Below are positions 18,009 through 25,929 of a stretch of DNA of 64,000 bases, one piece after another. A model generated the notes under the pieces. The model was given only the letters and a program-made list of their open reading frames with translations, ran no database searches and was not told where the DNA came from. Both the position numbers and the translations under genes were made by a program. The stretch covers positions 4,799,694-4,863,693 of the forward strand of contig OY282378.1 of the NCBI GenBank assembly GCA_958295835.1, given 5' to 3'. Origin of the DNA: an uncultured Gammaproteobacteria bacterium. GTDB lineage: Bacteria; Pseudomonadota; Gammaproteobacteria; HK1. How positions within the stretch are numbered: the first letter of the stretch is position 1; each line of letters begins with the position of its first letter.

Positions 18009-19043
18009 TCATCCCGCCCCGCGGTCTTCAACCAGGCTCTCGGGGGCGATTCGATACCACCGGATCGCATTGTCGCGGAACATCATGCGCCGTTCCGAGG
18101 CCGAGAAGCGGCGAGTGATCTCGAGAAATCCGCTCATGATGGTGTGGAAGGGCGCGTAGAGCCGGTCCACCGGGTAGTTGCTGCCGAACATGCAGCGGTC
18201 CACGCCGAAGACGTCGATGGTCTCCAGCACCACGTCCCGATGGACGGACACCGACCACGGAGGCAGGTGAGGCTCCCCCAGCCCCGAGATCTTGACCGCC
18301 GCGTTCGGCGCCCCGGCGAGGGCGCGCAGACCCTCGCGCCAAGCGGAAAGCCCTTCCGCGGTCCGGACGCCGGGCAGTCCGGCGTGGTCGAGGATGAGGG
18401 GGATCGAGGGGTAGCGCTCGGCGAGGGCACGCGCCTCGTGGAGGTGCCAGAACGGCGCCTGGAGGTCGAAGGAGAATCCGTAGGTCTCCAGACGGGCGTA
18501 GCCGTCCTGCCAGGCCGGGTCGCTCATCGAGCCGGGGGCGCCGGGGATCACCCACCCCGTATGCGAGGCGGCGGCAGGCTTCTCGCGTACCCCCCGCACC
18601 CGTGGATGCTGCGCCTGTGCGGCCAGGATCGTGTTCGCGTCGGGACGAGCGAGCCACGCCTGGGCCACGATGACGGTGGGAAGGCCCCTGGTCTCGGCGA
18701 CCGACTCCACCCAGGCTGTTTCCCCCAGCGGATCCAGCGGGTTCCATTCAGCTTCCACGTACACCGATCCGACGATGCGCAATCCGTGCCAGTCCCGGCG
18801 ATAATCGTCCGGCAGGTAGCTGTGCCGGATGGCGCGATAGTCGCCGTGCCGGCCCGCCACCGGCGGCTCGTCGCAGAGCCACGGATGGTAGTTCCGGTCG
18901 AGGTCCCAGAAGTGGTGGTGGGCGTCGATGATCGGTTCGCCGCCCCCGCAGGAATCGTCGAGGTCGACCAGCTCTCCGTTCTTGTCCCGCATCGCCCTCG
19001 CCGCCCCCCGGGCATCGTCGAGATTCTTCCGGGCGCAGCCCAT
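18009..19043 (-). CDS. Amidohydrolase-2 family hydrolase (TIM-barrel, lactonase-like)
   Basis: A protein of up to 344 residues with the metal-binding IIDAHHHFWDL (about 38-48), GVREKP, LILDHAGLP and FGSNYPVDRL motifs of PF04909 enzymes (L-fuconolactonase/2-pyrone-4,6-dicarboxylate lactonase relatives). The start is uncertain. ATG 19043 gives the longest form without a good ribosome site; ATG 18992 (MRDKNGEL) has GAGG close by. It is divergent from pepN. The substrate is unknown. Confidence 0.85.
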   Translation of the reverse strand: MGCARKNLDDARGAARAMRDKNGELVDLDDSCGGGEPIIDAHHHFWDLDRNYHPWLCDEPPVAGRHGDYRAIRHSYLPDDYRRDWHGLRIVGSVYVEAEWNPLDPLGETAWVESVAETRGLPTVIVAQAWLARPDANTILAAQAQHPRVRGVREKPAAASHTGWVIPGAPGSMSDPAWQDGYARLETYGFSFDLQAPFWHLHEARALAERYPSIPLILDHAGLPGVRTAEGLSAWREGLRALAGAPNAAVKISGLGEPHLPPWSVSVHRDVVLETIDVFGVDRCMFGSNYPVDRLYAPFHTIMSGFLEITRRFSASERRMMFRDNAIRWYRIAPESLVEDRGAG

Positions 19044-19353
19044 CGGCGCCTGTTACCGATAATCCAGCTCCCCCTGCCTGGAGGAATATCCGGCCAGCCT
19101 GGGGGGTGCGTCGTAATCGACAGGAATCGGCTTCGCATTTTCCGATTCCGCGGTCCGGCTCTCCTTCGGCTTCGGGTGTCGATGCCTGCCGCCGTCCTCC
19201 GGCAGCAGATCGCCGTTCTCCCCGCTCCACCGCCGAGCCGCGACCGGAGCCTCCCCCCGCACCCTGCGCCCGATCACCATTCGATCCGCGGCACGCATTA
19301 TCCGGCTCCCGAATATAATCGCGACCGGCCGCATCCCCGCCAAGGACCCTCCC
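19044..19353 (+). promoter_or_regulatory. Divergent spacer with a -10-like TATAAT before pepN
   Basis: The gap between the amidohydrolase and pepN holds no supported gene. A perfect TATAAT lies at 19314-19319, about 35 bases before the pepN ATG, and is a good -10 candidate on the plus strand; no strong -35 is seen at the right distance. AAGGA lies 7 bases before the ATG. Confidence 0.45.
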
Positions 19354-22300
19354 ATGCCGATCGACGCCGCCGAACCCGCCGCCACCCGGCTCTCGGACTA
19401 TGCCCCGCCGCCCTTCCTCGTCGATGAGGTGGACCTCGACTTCGAGCTTGGCGAGGAGCGCACGCTGGTGCGGGCGAAGCTCAAGGTGCGGCGCAATCCC
19501 GCCGCCGTAGCCACTACGCCCGCGCCCACCGCCGCACCTGAGTCCGCCACTACACCCACGTCCGTCGCCCCGCCTGGGTCCGTCGCTACGCCCGCGCCTG
19601 CCGCCATACCTGCATCTGCCCCTGTCCCTGCGCCCGCCGCCGCGGTCGCCGCTGCCACATCCGCGTCCAGTGCTGCACCCGCATCCGCCACCACGTCCGC
19701 GTCCACCACCCCGCCACCGGCGGATCTGGTCCTCGACGGGCGGGGACTCGACACCCGAGCGGTGCGCATCGACGGCGAGCCGGTGGCGGGGAACCGGATC
19801 GAGATCGCCGCCGAGACGCTGACGATCCGCGACGCCCCCGATGCGTTCGTGCTCGAGACCGAAGTGGCGGTCCGGCCCGGCGAGAACAAGTCCCTCGAAG
19901 GGCTCTACGCCTCGTCGGGGAACCTGTGCACGCAGTGCGAGGCGGAGGGGTTCAGGAAGATCACCTGGTTCCCCGACCGCCCGGACGTGATGGCGCGTTA
20001 CCGCACCCGCATCGCCGGGGACCCGGAGCGCTTCCCGGTGATGCTCTCGAACGGGAACGCCGTCGAGCGCGGCGCCCTCGACGACGGCCGCCGCTATGTG
20101 GTGTGGGAGGACCCCTTCCCCAAGCCGAGCTACCTCTTCGCGCTGGTCGCGGGCCGGCTCGAATGCGTCGAGGACACGTTCACCACGCGCTCGGGGCGGG
20201 CGGTGGCGCTACGCATCCACGTCGAGCCCCACAACCTCGACAAGTGCGCCCACGCGATGCGCTCGCTCAAGCGCGCGATGCGCTGGGACGAGGACGTCTA
20301 CGGCCTCCAATACGACCTCGACACCTTCATGATCGTCGCGGTGGACGACTTCAACATGGGGGCGATGGAGAACAAGGGGCTCAACGTCTTCAACTCGAAG
20401 TACGTGCTGGCCCGCCCCGACACCGCCACCGACGCCGACTTCGCGGCGATCGAGGCGGTCATCGCCCACGAATACTTCCACAACTGGACCGGCAACCGCG
20501 TGACCTGCCGCGACTGGTTCCAGCTAAGCCTCAAGGAAGGCCTGACCGTGTTCCGCGACCAGGAGTTCTCCGCCGACACCGGGTCGCGCGCGGTCAAGCG
20601 CATCCGCGACGCGCGCATGTTGCGTTCGCACCAGTTCCCGGAGGACGCGGGGCCGATGGCGCATCCCGTGCGCCCCGACTCCTACATCGAGATCAGCAAC
20701 TTCTACACCCTCACGATCTACGTCAAGGGGGCCGAGGTCATCCGGATGATGCACACCCTGCTCGGCGACGTGGGGTTCAAGGCCGGGATGCGGCTCTATT
20801 TCGAGCGTCACGATGGGCAGGCGGTCACCACCGACGACTTCGTGGCAACGATGGAGGCCGCCTCGGGCGCGGACCTCGGGCAGTTCCGGCGCTGGTACAC
20901 GCAGGCGGGGACGCCGGTGCTCGCCGCCCGCGGCGCATACGACGCGGCGCGTTCGGAGTACGTGCTCGACGTCGAGCAACGCACGCCCCCGACTCCGGGG
21001 CAGCCGGAGAAGCTGCCGCTGCACATCCCGGTGCGCTTGGCCCTGCTCGGCGGGGACGGGCGCAACCTCCCGCTCCACTGCGCGGAGGCGGGCCTTGCCG
21101 GCGAGCGCGAGGCGGTGCTCGACGTGCGCGAGCCGCGGCATGTGTTCCGGTTCTCGAACGTGCCCGCGTGCCCGGTCCCTTCGCTGGTGCGCGGCTTCTC
21201 GGCGCCGGTGAAGGTCGAGATCGAGCGCGGCGACGACGAGATGATATGGAACAACACTGCCTCCCGCCCGCCCACGACGCTGGTTGAGGCGCCCGCGATT
21301 CCGCATGGCGGAATCGCCAAGCGACCGCGCCAGCGGTCGCCGCTTGCCGGAGTCGAGGCGCTGACCGATGCACGACCGCCTCAGCGGTCGCCGCTCGCAT
21401 TCCTCATCGCCCACGAGACGGATCCCTTCAACCGCTGGGACGCGGTGCAGGAGTACTCCACGAAGCTGATGCTGGGGATGATTGAGGACCGGCTCGCGGG
21501 CGCGAAGGCCGATGTCGGCGAGAATCAGCTTACGGGTGCGGGAGCCGGGGCCAGCGAGGAGCGATACACGGGTACGGCTACTGATGCCGGCAAGGACCGG
21601 GGCGCGTGCACGGACGCGGGCGCCGGCGCCGGAGAAGGCCGGCTCGCGGGGGCCGATGAGGGACGGCACACGGACCCGGGGATTGGCGCCGGCATGAACC
21701 GGCTCGCGGGCGCTGATCCGGGTGACGATCCGGACGCCGGCGTCGACCTCCCCGACGAATTCGTCCTCGCGCTTCGCGCCCTGCTCCTCGACGAGACACT
21801 CGACCCGGCGTTCATCGCGGAGGCGCTCACCCTGCCCTCGGAGTCGAACCTCGCCGACCGGATGGAGATCATCGCCGTCGAAGCCATCCACGAGGTGCGC
21901 GAGGCGGTGAAGGCGACCCTCGCGCTACGCCTCGCGGACGCATTCGCATCCGTGCGCGAGGCGAACCGATCCCGCGGTCCGTACCGCTTCGATGCCGGGG
22001 AGACCGGGCGCCGGGCGCTCAAGAACCTCTGCCTCGGCTACCTGATGGAGCTCGACGATCCGGCGGTGTGGACGGATTGCTGCCGCCAGCTCGAAACCGC
22101 GGACAACATGACCGACGCCCTCGCCGCCCTCGCCTGCTTCGCCAACAGCGCGCGTGGCTGGGAACGCGACAAGTGGCTGGACTGGTTCCACGAACGGTGG
22201 AAGGACGATCCGCTGGTGCTCGACAAATGGTTCTCGCTCCAGGCCACCTCCCGGCAGCCCGGCACCATCAACCGCGTCCGCACGCTCATCCGGCACCGCG

Positions 22301-22596
22301 CGTTCGACATCGAGAATCCCAACCGGGTGCGGGCGCTCATCGGAGCGTTCTGCCACGCCAACCAGCGCCGCTTCCACGACGCCTCCGGCGAGGGCTACCG
22401 CTTCCTCTCCTCGTACGTGCTGGCCATCGATGCGTTCAATCCGCAGACCGCAGCCCGATTGCTGGGCGCCGCGAGCCACTGGCGCCGCCTCGACCCGGAC
22501 CGCCGCGCCCTGCTCCGCGGGGAGCTGGAGCACATTCGCGCGACTCCGGGGTTGTCGAAGGACTGCTACGAGGTCGTGTCGAAGTTTCTTGCCTGA
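19354..22596 (+). CDS. pepN: Aminopeptidase N (M1 family) with three inserted segments
   Basis: A cytoplasmic zinc aminopeptidase releasing N-terminal residues. Catalytic parts are intact: GAMEN (336-340), HEYFH (372-376) and the second zinc Glu in KEGLTVF (Glu395). At 1080 residues it is about 200 longer than usual PepN (about 880). The extra length sits in three places. Residues 50-125 are an Ala/Pro/Thr/Ser low-complexity run. About residues 632-682 carry a palindromic element (PAIPHGGIAKRPRQRSPLA). About residues 712-796 are a Gly/Ala/Asp-rich imperfect repeat. All keep frame and avoid the active-site domain. The terminal codons and stop are duplicated 72 bases downstream. Confidence 0.95.
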   Translation: MPIDAAEPAATRLSDYAPPPFLVDEVDLDFELGEERTLVRAKLKVRRNPAAVATTPAPTAAPESATTPTSVAPPGSVATPAPAAIPASAPVPAPAAAVAAATSASSAAPASATTSASTTPPPADLVLDGRGLDTRAVRIDGEPVAGNRIEIAAETLTIRDAPDAFVLETEVAVRPGENKSLEGLYASSGNLCTQCEAEGFRKITWFPDRPDVMARYRTRIAGDPERFPVMLSNGNAVERGALDDGRRYVVWEDPFPKPSYLFALVAGRLECVEDTFTTRSGRAVALRIHVEPHNLDKCAHAMRSLKRAMRWDEDVYGLQYDLDTFMIVAVDDFNMGAMENKGLNVFNSKYVLARPDTATDADFAAIEAVIAHEYFHNWTGNRVTCRDWFQLSLKEGLTVFRDQEFSADTGSRAVKRIRDARMLRSHQFPEDAGPMAHPVRPDSYIEISNFYTLTIYVKGAEVIRMMHTLLGDVGFKAGMRLYFERHDGQAVTTDDFVATMEAASGADLGQFRRWYTQAGTPVLAARGAYDAARSEYVLDVEQRTPPTPGQPEKLPLHIPVRLALLGGDGRNLPLHCAEAGLAGEREAVLDVREPRHVFRFSNVPACPVPSLVRGFSAPVKVEIERGDDEMIWNNTASRPPTTLVEAPAIPHGGIAKRPRQRSPLAGVEALTDARPPQRSPLAFLIAHETDPFNRWDAVQEYSTKLMLGMIEDRLAGAKADVGENQLTGAGAGASEERYTGTATDAGKDRGACTDAGAGAGEGRLAGADEGRHTDPGIGAGMNRLAGADPGDDPDAGVDLPDEFVLALRALLLDETLDPAFIAEALTLPSESNLADRMEIIAVEAIHEVREAVKATLALRLADAFASVREANRSRGPYRFDAGETGRRALKNLCLGYLMELDDPAVWTDCCRQLETADNMTDALAALACFANSARGWERDKWLDWFHERWKDDPLVLDKWFSLQATSRQPGTINRVRTLIRHRAFDIENPNRVRALIGAFCHANQRRFHDASGEGYRFLSSYVLAIDAFNPQTAARLLGAASHWRRLDPDRRALLRGELEHIRATPGLSKDCYEVVSKFLA
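21297..21391 (+). repeat. In-frame palindromic element in pepN (one full and one half copy)
   Basis: The full copy at 21297-21340 has two hairpins. The first is GATTCCGC-atg-GCGGAATC; the second is GCGACCGC-gcca-GCGGTCGC after a 5-base spacer. A half copy with only the second hairpin lies at 21372-21391 (ACGACCGC-ctca-GCGGTCGC). The same 44-base structure with different loop bases is in recD at 26742-26785. It encodes PAIPHGGIAKRPRQRSPLA here. Normal PepN has none of this sequence between the end of the third domain and the LAFLIAHETDPFNRW start of the helical domain. Confidence 0.85.
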
Positions 22597-22676
22597 TCGA
22601 GGGCACACGGTTCGGAGCTGGTCCGTTGCAGGCGAGGCCGCGAGGTCGCGGTCAGGTTTTCTGCCTGATCGAGGAG
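22568..22676 (+). repeat. Duplicated pepN stop region
   Basis: The last codons and stop of pepN (CGAGGTCGTG...TTGCCTGATCGAGG, 22569-22603) recur in slightly changed form at 22641-22674 (CGAGGTCGCG...CTGCCTGATCGAGG), 72 bases downstream. The rest of the 315-base gap to 22912 holds no gene I can support. Confidence 0.7.
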
Positions 22677-22911
22677 CGAGCCCGGCGCACGCCCCGGTTC
22701 GGCCGGATCAGGGCGGTGGCTTCTCCTGGGCACGCGGGTGTCCCGCCTGCATTGATTCGTGCGGCCTTGCCGCTCGCCGGTCAGAGTGACACGGTCCTGG
22801 AGGCCATCCGTCGCTGCACTGTTCGACATCTGCGCCTGGTGAGGGTAGCGACAGGACAGGAGATTGACAGATTTCGACGGTAAACTTAATTTCTGACGGA
22901 ATTGAGATAAA

Positions 22912-23460
22912 ATGGAACTGAACATGTCAAACGGATCCTCCGTTCGGACGGCGGCCGAGCTCCCGATCGTCCCGCCAGGTCCCGGCACCAGGACCGGGCA
23001 GGTCTGGAAAATCGCCGACGCGATTACCCTTGAGAAAGGGCGCCGTGCGCAACGCCATGAGGTCATCGAGCGTTACGTGGCCGAGAATGGCAACCGGAAT
23101 ACGGCCAGCACGCAGTATCAGCGCTGGAAGATCCATCGTGACAGGCAACACGAGACTTCCGAGCCGCCGTCGCCCGGAAATGATCCCGCTTCGTCCGGAA
23201 AGCTCCGTACGGTCGAACCACAGTCCCTCAAGGTCGCCCCGGACGGCCGGGTCCTGATCCCCCTTGAAATGCGCGCGGCGATGGCCCTGGGAGACAACGG
23301 CCGGGTGACGGCCCGGGTCGAGGCCGGAGAGCTCCGTCTCGTGTCCCCGGCGGTCGCGGTCCGGCAAATCCAGTCCCGCTTGAAGAAATACAGGAGGCCG
23401 TGCGAGAACGTCGTCGACCGGTTCCTCTCGGAGCGGCGGGCGATGTGGGGAGAAGAGTGA
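22912..23460 (+). CDS. SpoVT/AbrB-type VapB-like antitoxin with N-terminal extension
   Basis: A 182-residue protein. The C-terminal part (LKVAPDGRVLIPLEMRAAMA, RVTARVEAGELRLVSP, about 105-150) is an AbrB-type swapped-hairpin DNA-binding domain like VapB antitoxins. The N-terminal 90 residues (WKIADAITLEKGRRAQRHEV, NTASTQYQRWKIHR) form an extra domain often found before such antitoxins. The stop overlaps a GTG that starts a VapC stub, so it was the first gene of a vapBC pair. The start could also be the ATG at 22924. Confidence 0.75.
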   Translation: MELNMSNGSSVRTAAELPIVPPGPGTRTGQVWKIADAITLEKGRRAQRHEVIERYVAENGNRNTASTQYQRWKIHRDRQHETSEPPSPGNDPASSGKLRTVEPQSLKVAPDGRVLIPLEMRAAMALGDNGRVTARVEAGELRLVSPAVAVRQIQSRLKKYRRPCENVVDRFLSERRAMWGEE

Positions 23461-23504
23461 GCGTCGTCTTCGACAGCTCCTCATTCGGCATGGTATCACT
23501 ATAA
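23457..23504 (+). pseudogene. VapC (PIN toxin) stub, 15 codons
   Basis: From the GTG at 23457 (GTGA overlap with the antitoxin) the frame reads VSVVFDSSSFGMVSL and then a stop. VVFDSS matches the PIN-domain start that carries the first catalytic Asp of VapC. The rest of the toxin is gone and a low-GC restriction gene begins 31 bases later. The antitoxin therefore has lost its cognate toxin here. Confidence 0.7.
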
Positions 23505-23535
23505 CGATGTTCATCACGATCCAAGGAAAACCACG

Positions 23536-25197
23536 ATGCCGGAAACAATCAAGGCCAGTGAACAGAATCTGGATAAAGTATTCTGCGATGATTACCTGTT
23601 TGAAATCCCCTTTTACCAGCGTCCGTACGCGTGGACTACGGATGAGGTAGGCGAATTACTGGATGATCTGCTTTTTGCCATGGATCAAGACGATGAAGCC
23701 CCGTATTTTCTGGGGAGCATCGTCCTCATCAAGAGTGACAGCGCTGACAGTCAAGTAGTTGACGGACAGCAGCGGCTGACAACCCTCACGATATTGCTCT
23801 GCACGCTACGGGAACTGGCCGACGGGCAGATAAAAACAGCGCTGGATGAACGCATCCGGCAACGCCACGATCCACTATCCGGGGCACAGGAAGTGGTCAG
23901 GTTGAGTATCAGATCTCGAGACCAAGGTTTCTTTCACACCAACATCCAATCTGATGGCGGCATTCGCAGTATGCTGGAGAACATTCCGCAGCGAACCACG
24001 GACAGCCAGCAACGAATATTCGAGAATGCCAAACTCCTGTTTGATAAACTTTCAGATATCGACAAGGAAGGGCGTGATCGCTTGGCTACTTTCATCGTCC
24101 AGCATTGCTACCTTGTCATTGTATCCACGACGGATAAGAATTCCGCATACCGGATTTTTTCGGTCATGAATGATCGAGGACTTAACCTTGAACCGACCGA
24201 CATTCTGAAGGCGGAAATCGTCGGGGACATCAGTAAGGTGGATCAGTCAGAATACAGCGACAAGTGGGAGAATATTGAACAGGAATTGGGACGGGAACGT
24301 TTCGGCGCTCTCTTTGCTCATATACGGATGATTTACGCAAAAGCCAAAGCGCGTCGCAATTGGCAAGACGAGTTCAAGGAATTTGTGCTGCAAGACACCA
24401 TCAGTACGTATTTTATTGACAGAATTCTCGAACCATACGCTGATGCGTATGAAAGAGTGCTCGGTGTGTCTGGCAACCATCCCAGCGATACAATAGAATT
24501 CGACATATACTTAGAGTATTTGCGCCGTCTGGACAATACCGACTGGATTCCTCCAGCAATGGCATTTTTCCGTTCCAATTCGCGCGGTCTGGACAGATTC
24601 AATTTTATCAAGGATTTGGAACGCTTGGCTTACGGTTTATTCATCTTGCGCGCGGATATCAACAAACGTATCCGACGCTATGCCGCCGTACTCCATGCCA
24701 TCGGGCAGGGAGATACCATCTGGCAGGATAACGGCCCGCTACAGCTCCCTGCAGATGAAAAAAAACAAATTGTGAGTGCGTTAGACGGGCCAGTGTACAC
24801 ACTCCCGCGCGTTCCGCAGCCGCTGCTGTTGCGCCTGGACAGTCTCTCGGCAGACGAAGGGGCGCGTTATCATCACTCCGTAATTTCAATCGAACACGTG
24901 CTGCCGCAGAATCCGGACACAGAATCTCAATGGTGCAGATGGTTTCCTGATGATGAAGAACGAGCGCAGTGGACACATAGATTGGCGAATCTGGTACTTC
25001 TGTCACGTCGTAAAAACGCCGCTGCATCCAATTGGGATTTTGAAACCAAGAAATCCAGATATTTCCAGCACGATCGTGTTGCTCCATTTGCCCTGACCAC
25101 ACAGGTATTGACGGAATCAGAGTGGACACCAGAAGTGTTGAAGCGCCGTCAGAGTGACTTACTGGACAAACTCAAGCAGGAATGGCGGCTGGAATGA
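23536..25197 (+). CDS. GmrSD-like (DUF262 plus DUF1524) type IV restriction protein
   Basis: A 553-residue single-chain relative of GmrSD nucleases that attack modified phage DNA. The N-terminal DUF262 part has FEIPFYQRPYAW (about 23-34) and the NTP-linked VDGQQRLTTL (about 75-84). The C-terminal DUF1524 part carries the HNH-type SIEHVLPQN (about 452-460) and LANLVLLSRRKNAAASNWDF. AGGA precedes the ATG. The gene is strikingly AT-richer than everything around it, with different codon use, a clear mark of recent transfer. It has replaced the body of vapC and is followed by PIN-module debris, so this looks like a small defence/TA hotspot. Confidence 0.88.
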   Translation: MPETIKASEQNLDKVFCDDYLFEIPFYQRPYAWTTDEVGELLDDLLFAMDQDDEAPYFLGSIVLIKSDSADSQVVDGQQRLTTLTILLCTLRELADGQIKTALDERIRQRHDPLSGAQEVVRLSIRSRDQGFFHTNIQSDGGIRSMLENIPQRTTDSQQRIFENAKLLFDKLSDIDKEGRDRLATFIVQHCYLVIVSTTDKNSAYRIFSVMNDRGLNLEPTDILKAEIVGDISKVDQSEYSDKWENIEQELGRERFGALFAHIRMIYAKAKARRNWQDEFKEFVLQDTISTYFIDRILEPYADAYERVLGVSGNHPSDTIEFDIYLEYLRRLDNTDWIPPAMAFFRSNSRGLDRFNFIKDLERLAYGLFILRADINKRIRRYAAVLHAIGQGDTIWQDNGPLQLPADEKKQIVSALDGPVYTLPRVPQPLLLRLDSLSADEGARYHHSVISIEHVLPQNPDTESQWCRWFPDDEERAQWTHRLANLVLLSRRKNAAASNWDFETKKSRYFQHDRVAPFALTTQVLTESEWTPEVLKRRQSDLLDKLKQEWRLE

Positions 25198-25230
25198 ACT
25201 GTTTTCTACCGTGATGCTTGCCATCTGTTC

Positions 25231-25464
25231 CTATGAGACCAGCGTCGCCTTCGTAGTATCAGAAAGACTGCAAAGGGAGTAGCGACAGTTCTTCCCGGGC
25301 ACACCGAGGTTGGCAGCCTGTACGATGACGTTCGTCGTCAGCTCCCTCGCCACCGTCGGGACGATTTGCACCCGACTCCCCCGCATCTCGTCCCATGCGG
25401 TGTGGAACCGCCTCTGCGTGACCAGTGACAGCCGGTTCGCGTCCGGGAACGTCCCTCGCATCAT
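25231..25464 (-). pseudogene. Truncated PIN-like gene, second gene of the module
   Basis: Starting at ATG 25464 the frame encodes MMRGTFPDANRLSLVTQRRF and then HTAWDEMRG and IVPTVARELTTNVIV. This aligns with residues 6-55 of the 393-residue PIN-like protein at 5899. After about 55 codons the match ends and unrelated codons lead to a stop at 25231. The start overlaps the stop of the 82-residue gene (ATGA). Confidence 0.7.
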
Positions 25465-25709
25465 TCCTGCCCTCCGGATCCCGGCACCGGCCCGATGCCG
25501 GCTTCCAGATCGCTCCGGCTCCAGGTCTCCACTTTCCTGGCGCCGGCTCTCCCCTGTGCTTCCCATATCCGCTCCAGACGCTTCCTTCGCCCTTCATCGT
25601 CCAGGCTTTCCTTCGGATAGTCGTCCCTTTTCCGGCCCGTCCTGTTTTCCCAGTACTCCACGGCTCCGGCCATGAACTCGTCTTCCGGTCTTCGCTTCCG
25701 CTCGTTCAT
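25461..25709 (-). CDS. Small charged protein upstream of truncated PIN-like gene
   Basis: An 82-residue protein beginning MNERKRRPEDEFMAGAVEYW and rich in Lys, Arg, Glu and Asp. A strong ribosome site (GAGGAG, 6 bases) precedes it. It occupies the antitoxin position before a PIN-like gene but has no visible similarity to the 93-residue protein at 6190, so modules may swap their first gene. Function unknown. The 220 bases up to recD contain no gene. Confidence 0.5.
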   Translation of the reverse strand: MNERKRRPEDEFMAGAVEYWENRTGRKRDDYPKESLDDEGRRKRLERIWEAQGRAGARKVETWSRSDLEAGIGPVPGSGGQE

Positions 25710-25929
25710 TCCCTGCTCCTCTTTCCGGCGCGCCGTGCATGACGTTGCCTTCATGGCGGCATGTCTCATAGACGATACATCGAGAGATCGCCTCAAGACC
25801 CAAGAATCCAGGTCAAGAGACATGTCGCCTCCCGGCGCTCGCCGTGCCCACGAACACGACTCCTCCATGCGATGCGACGCTGCCGACTCGGCAGAAACCA
25901 TCTCCCGATGCTCGCCGTGCTTCGGAACA

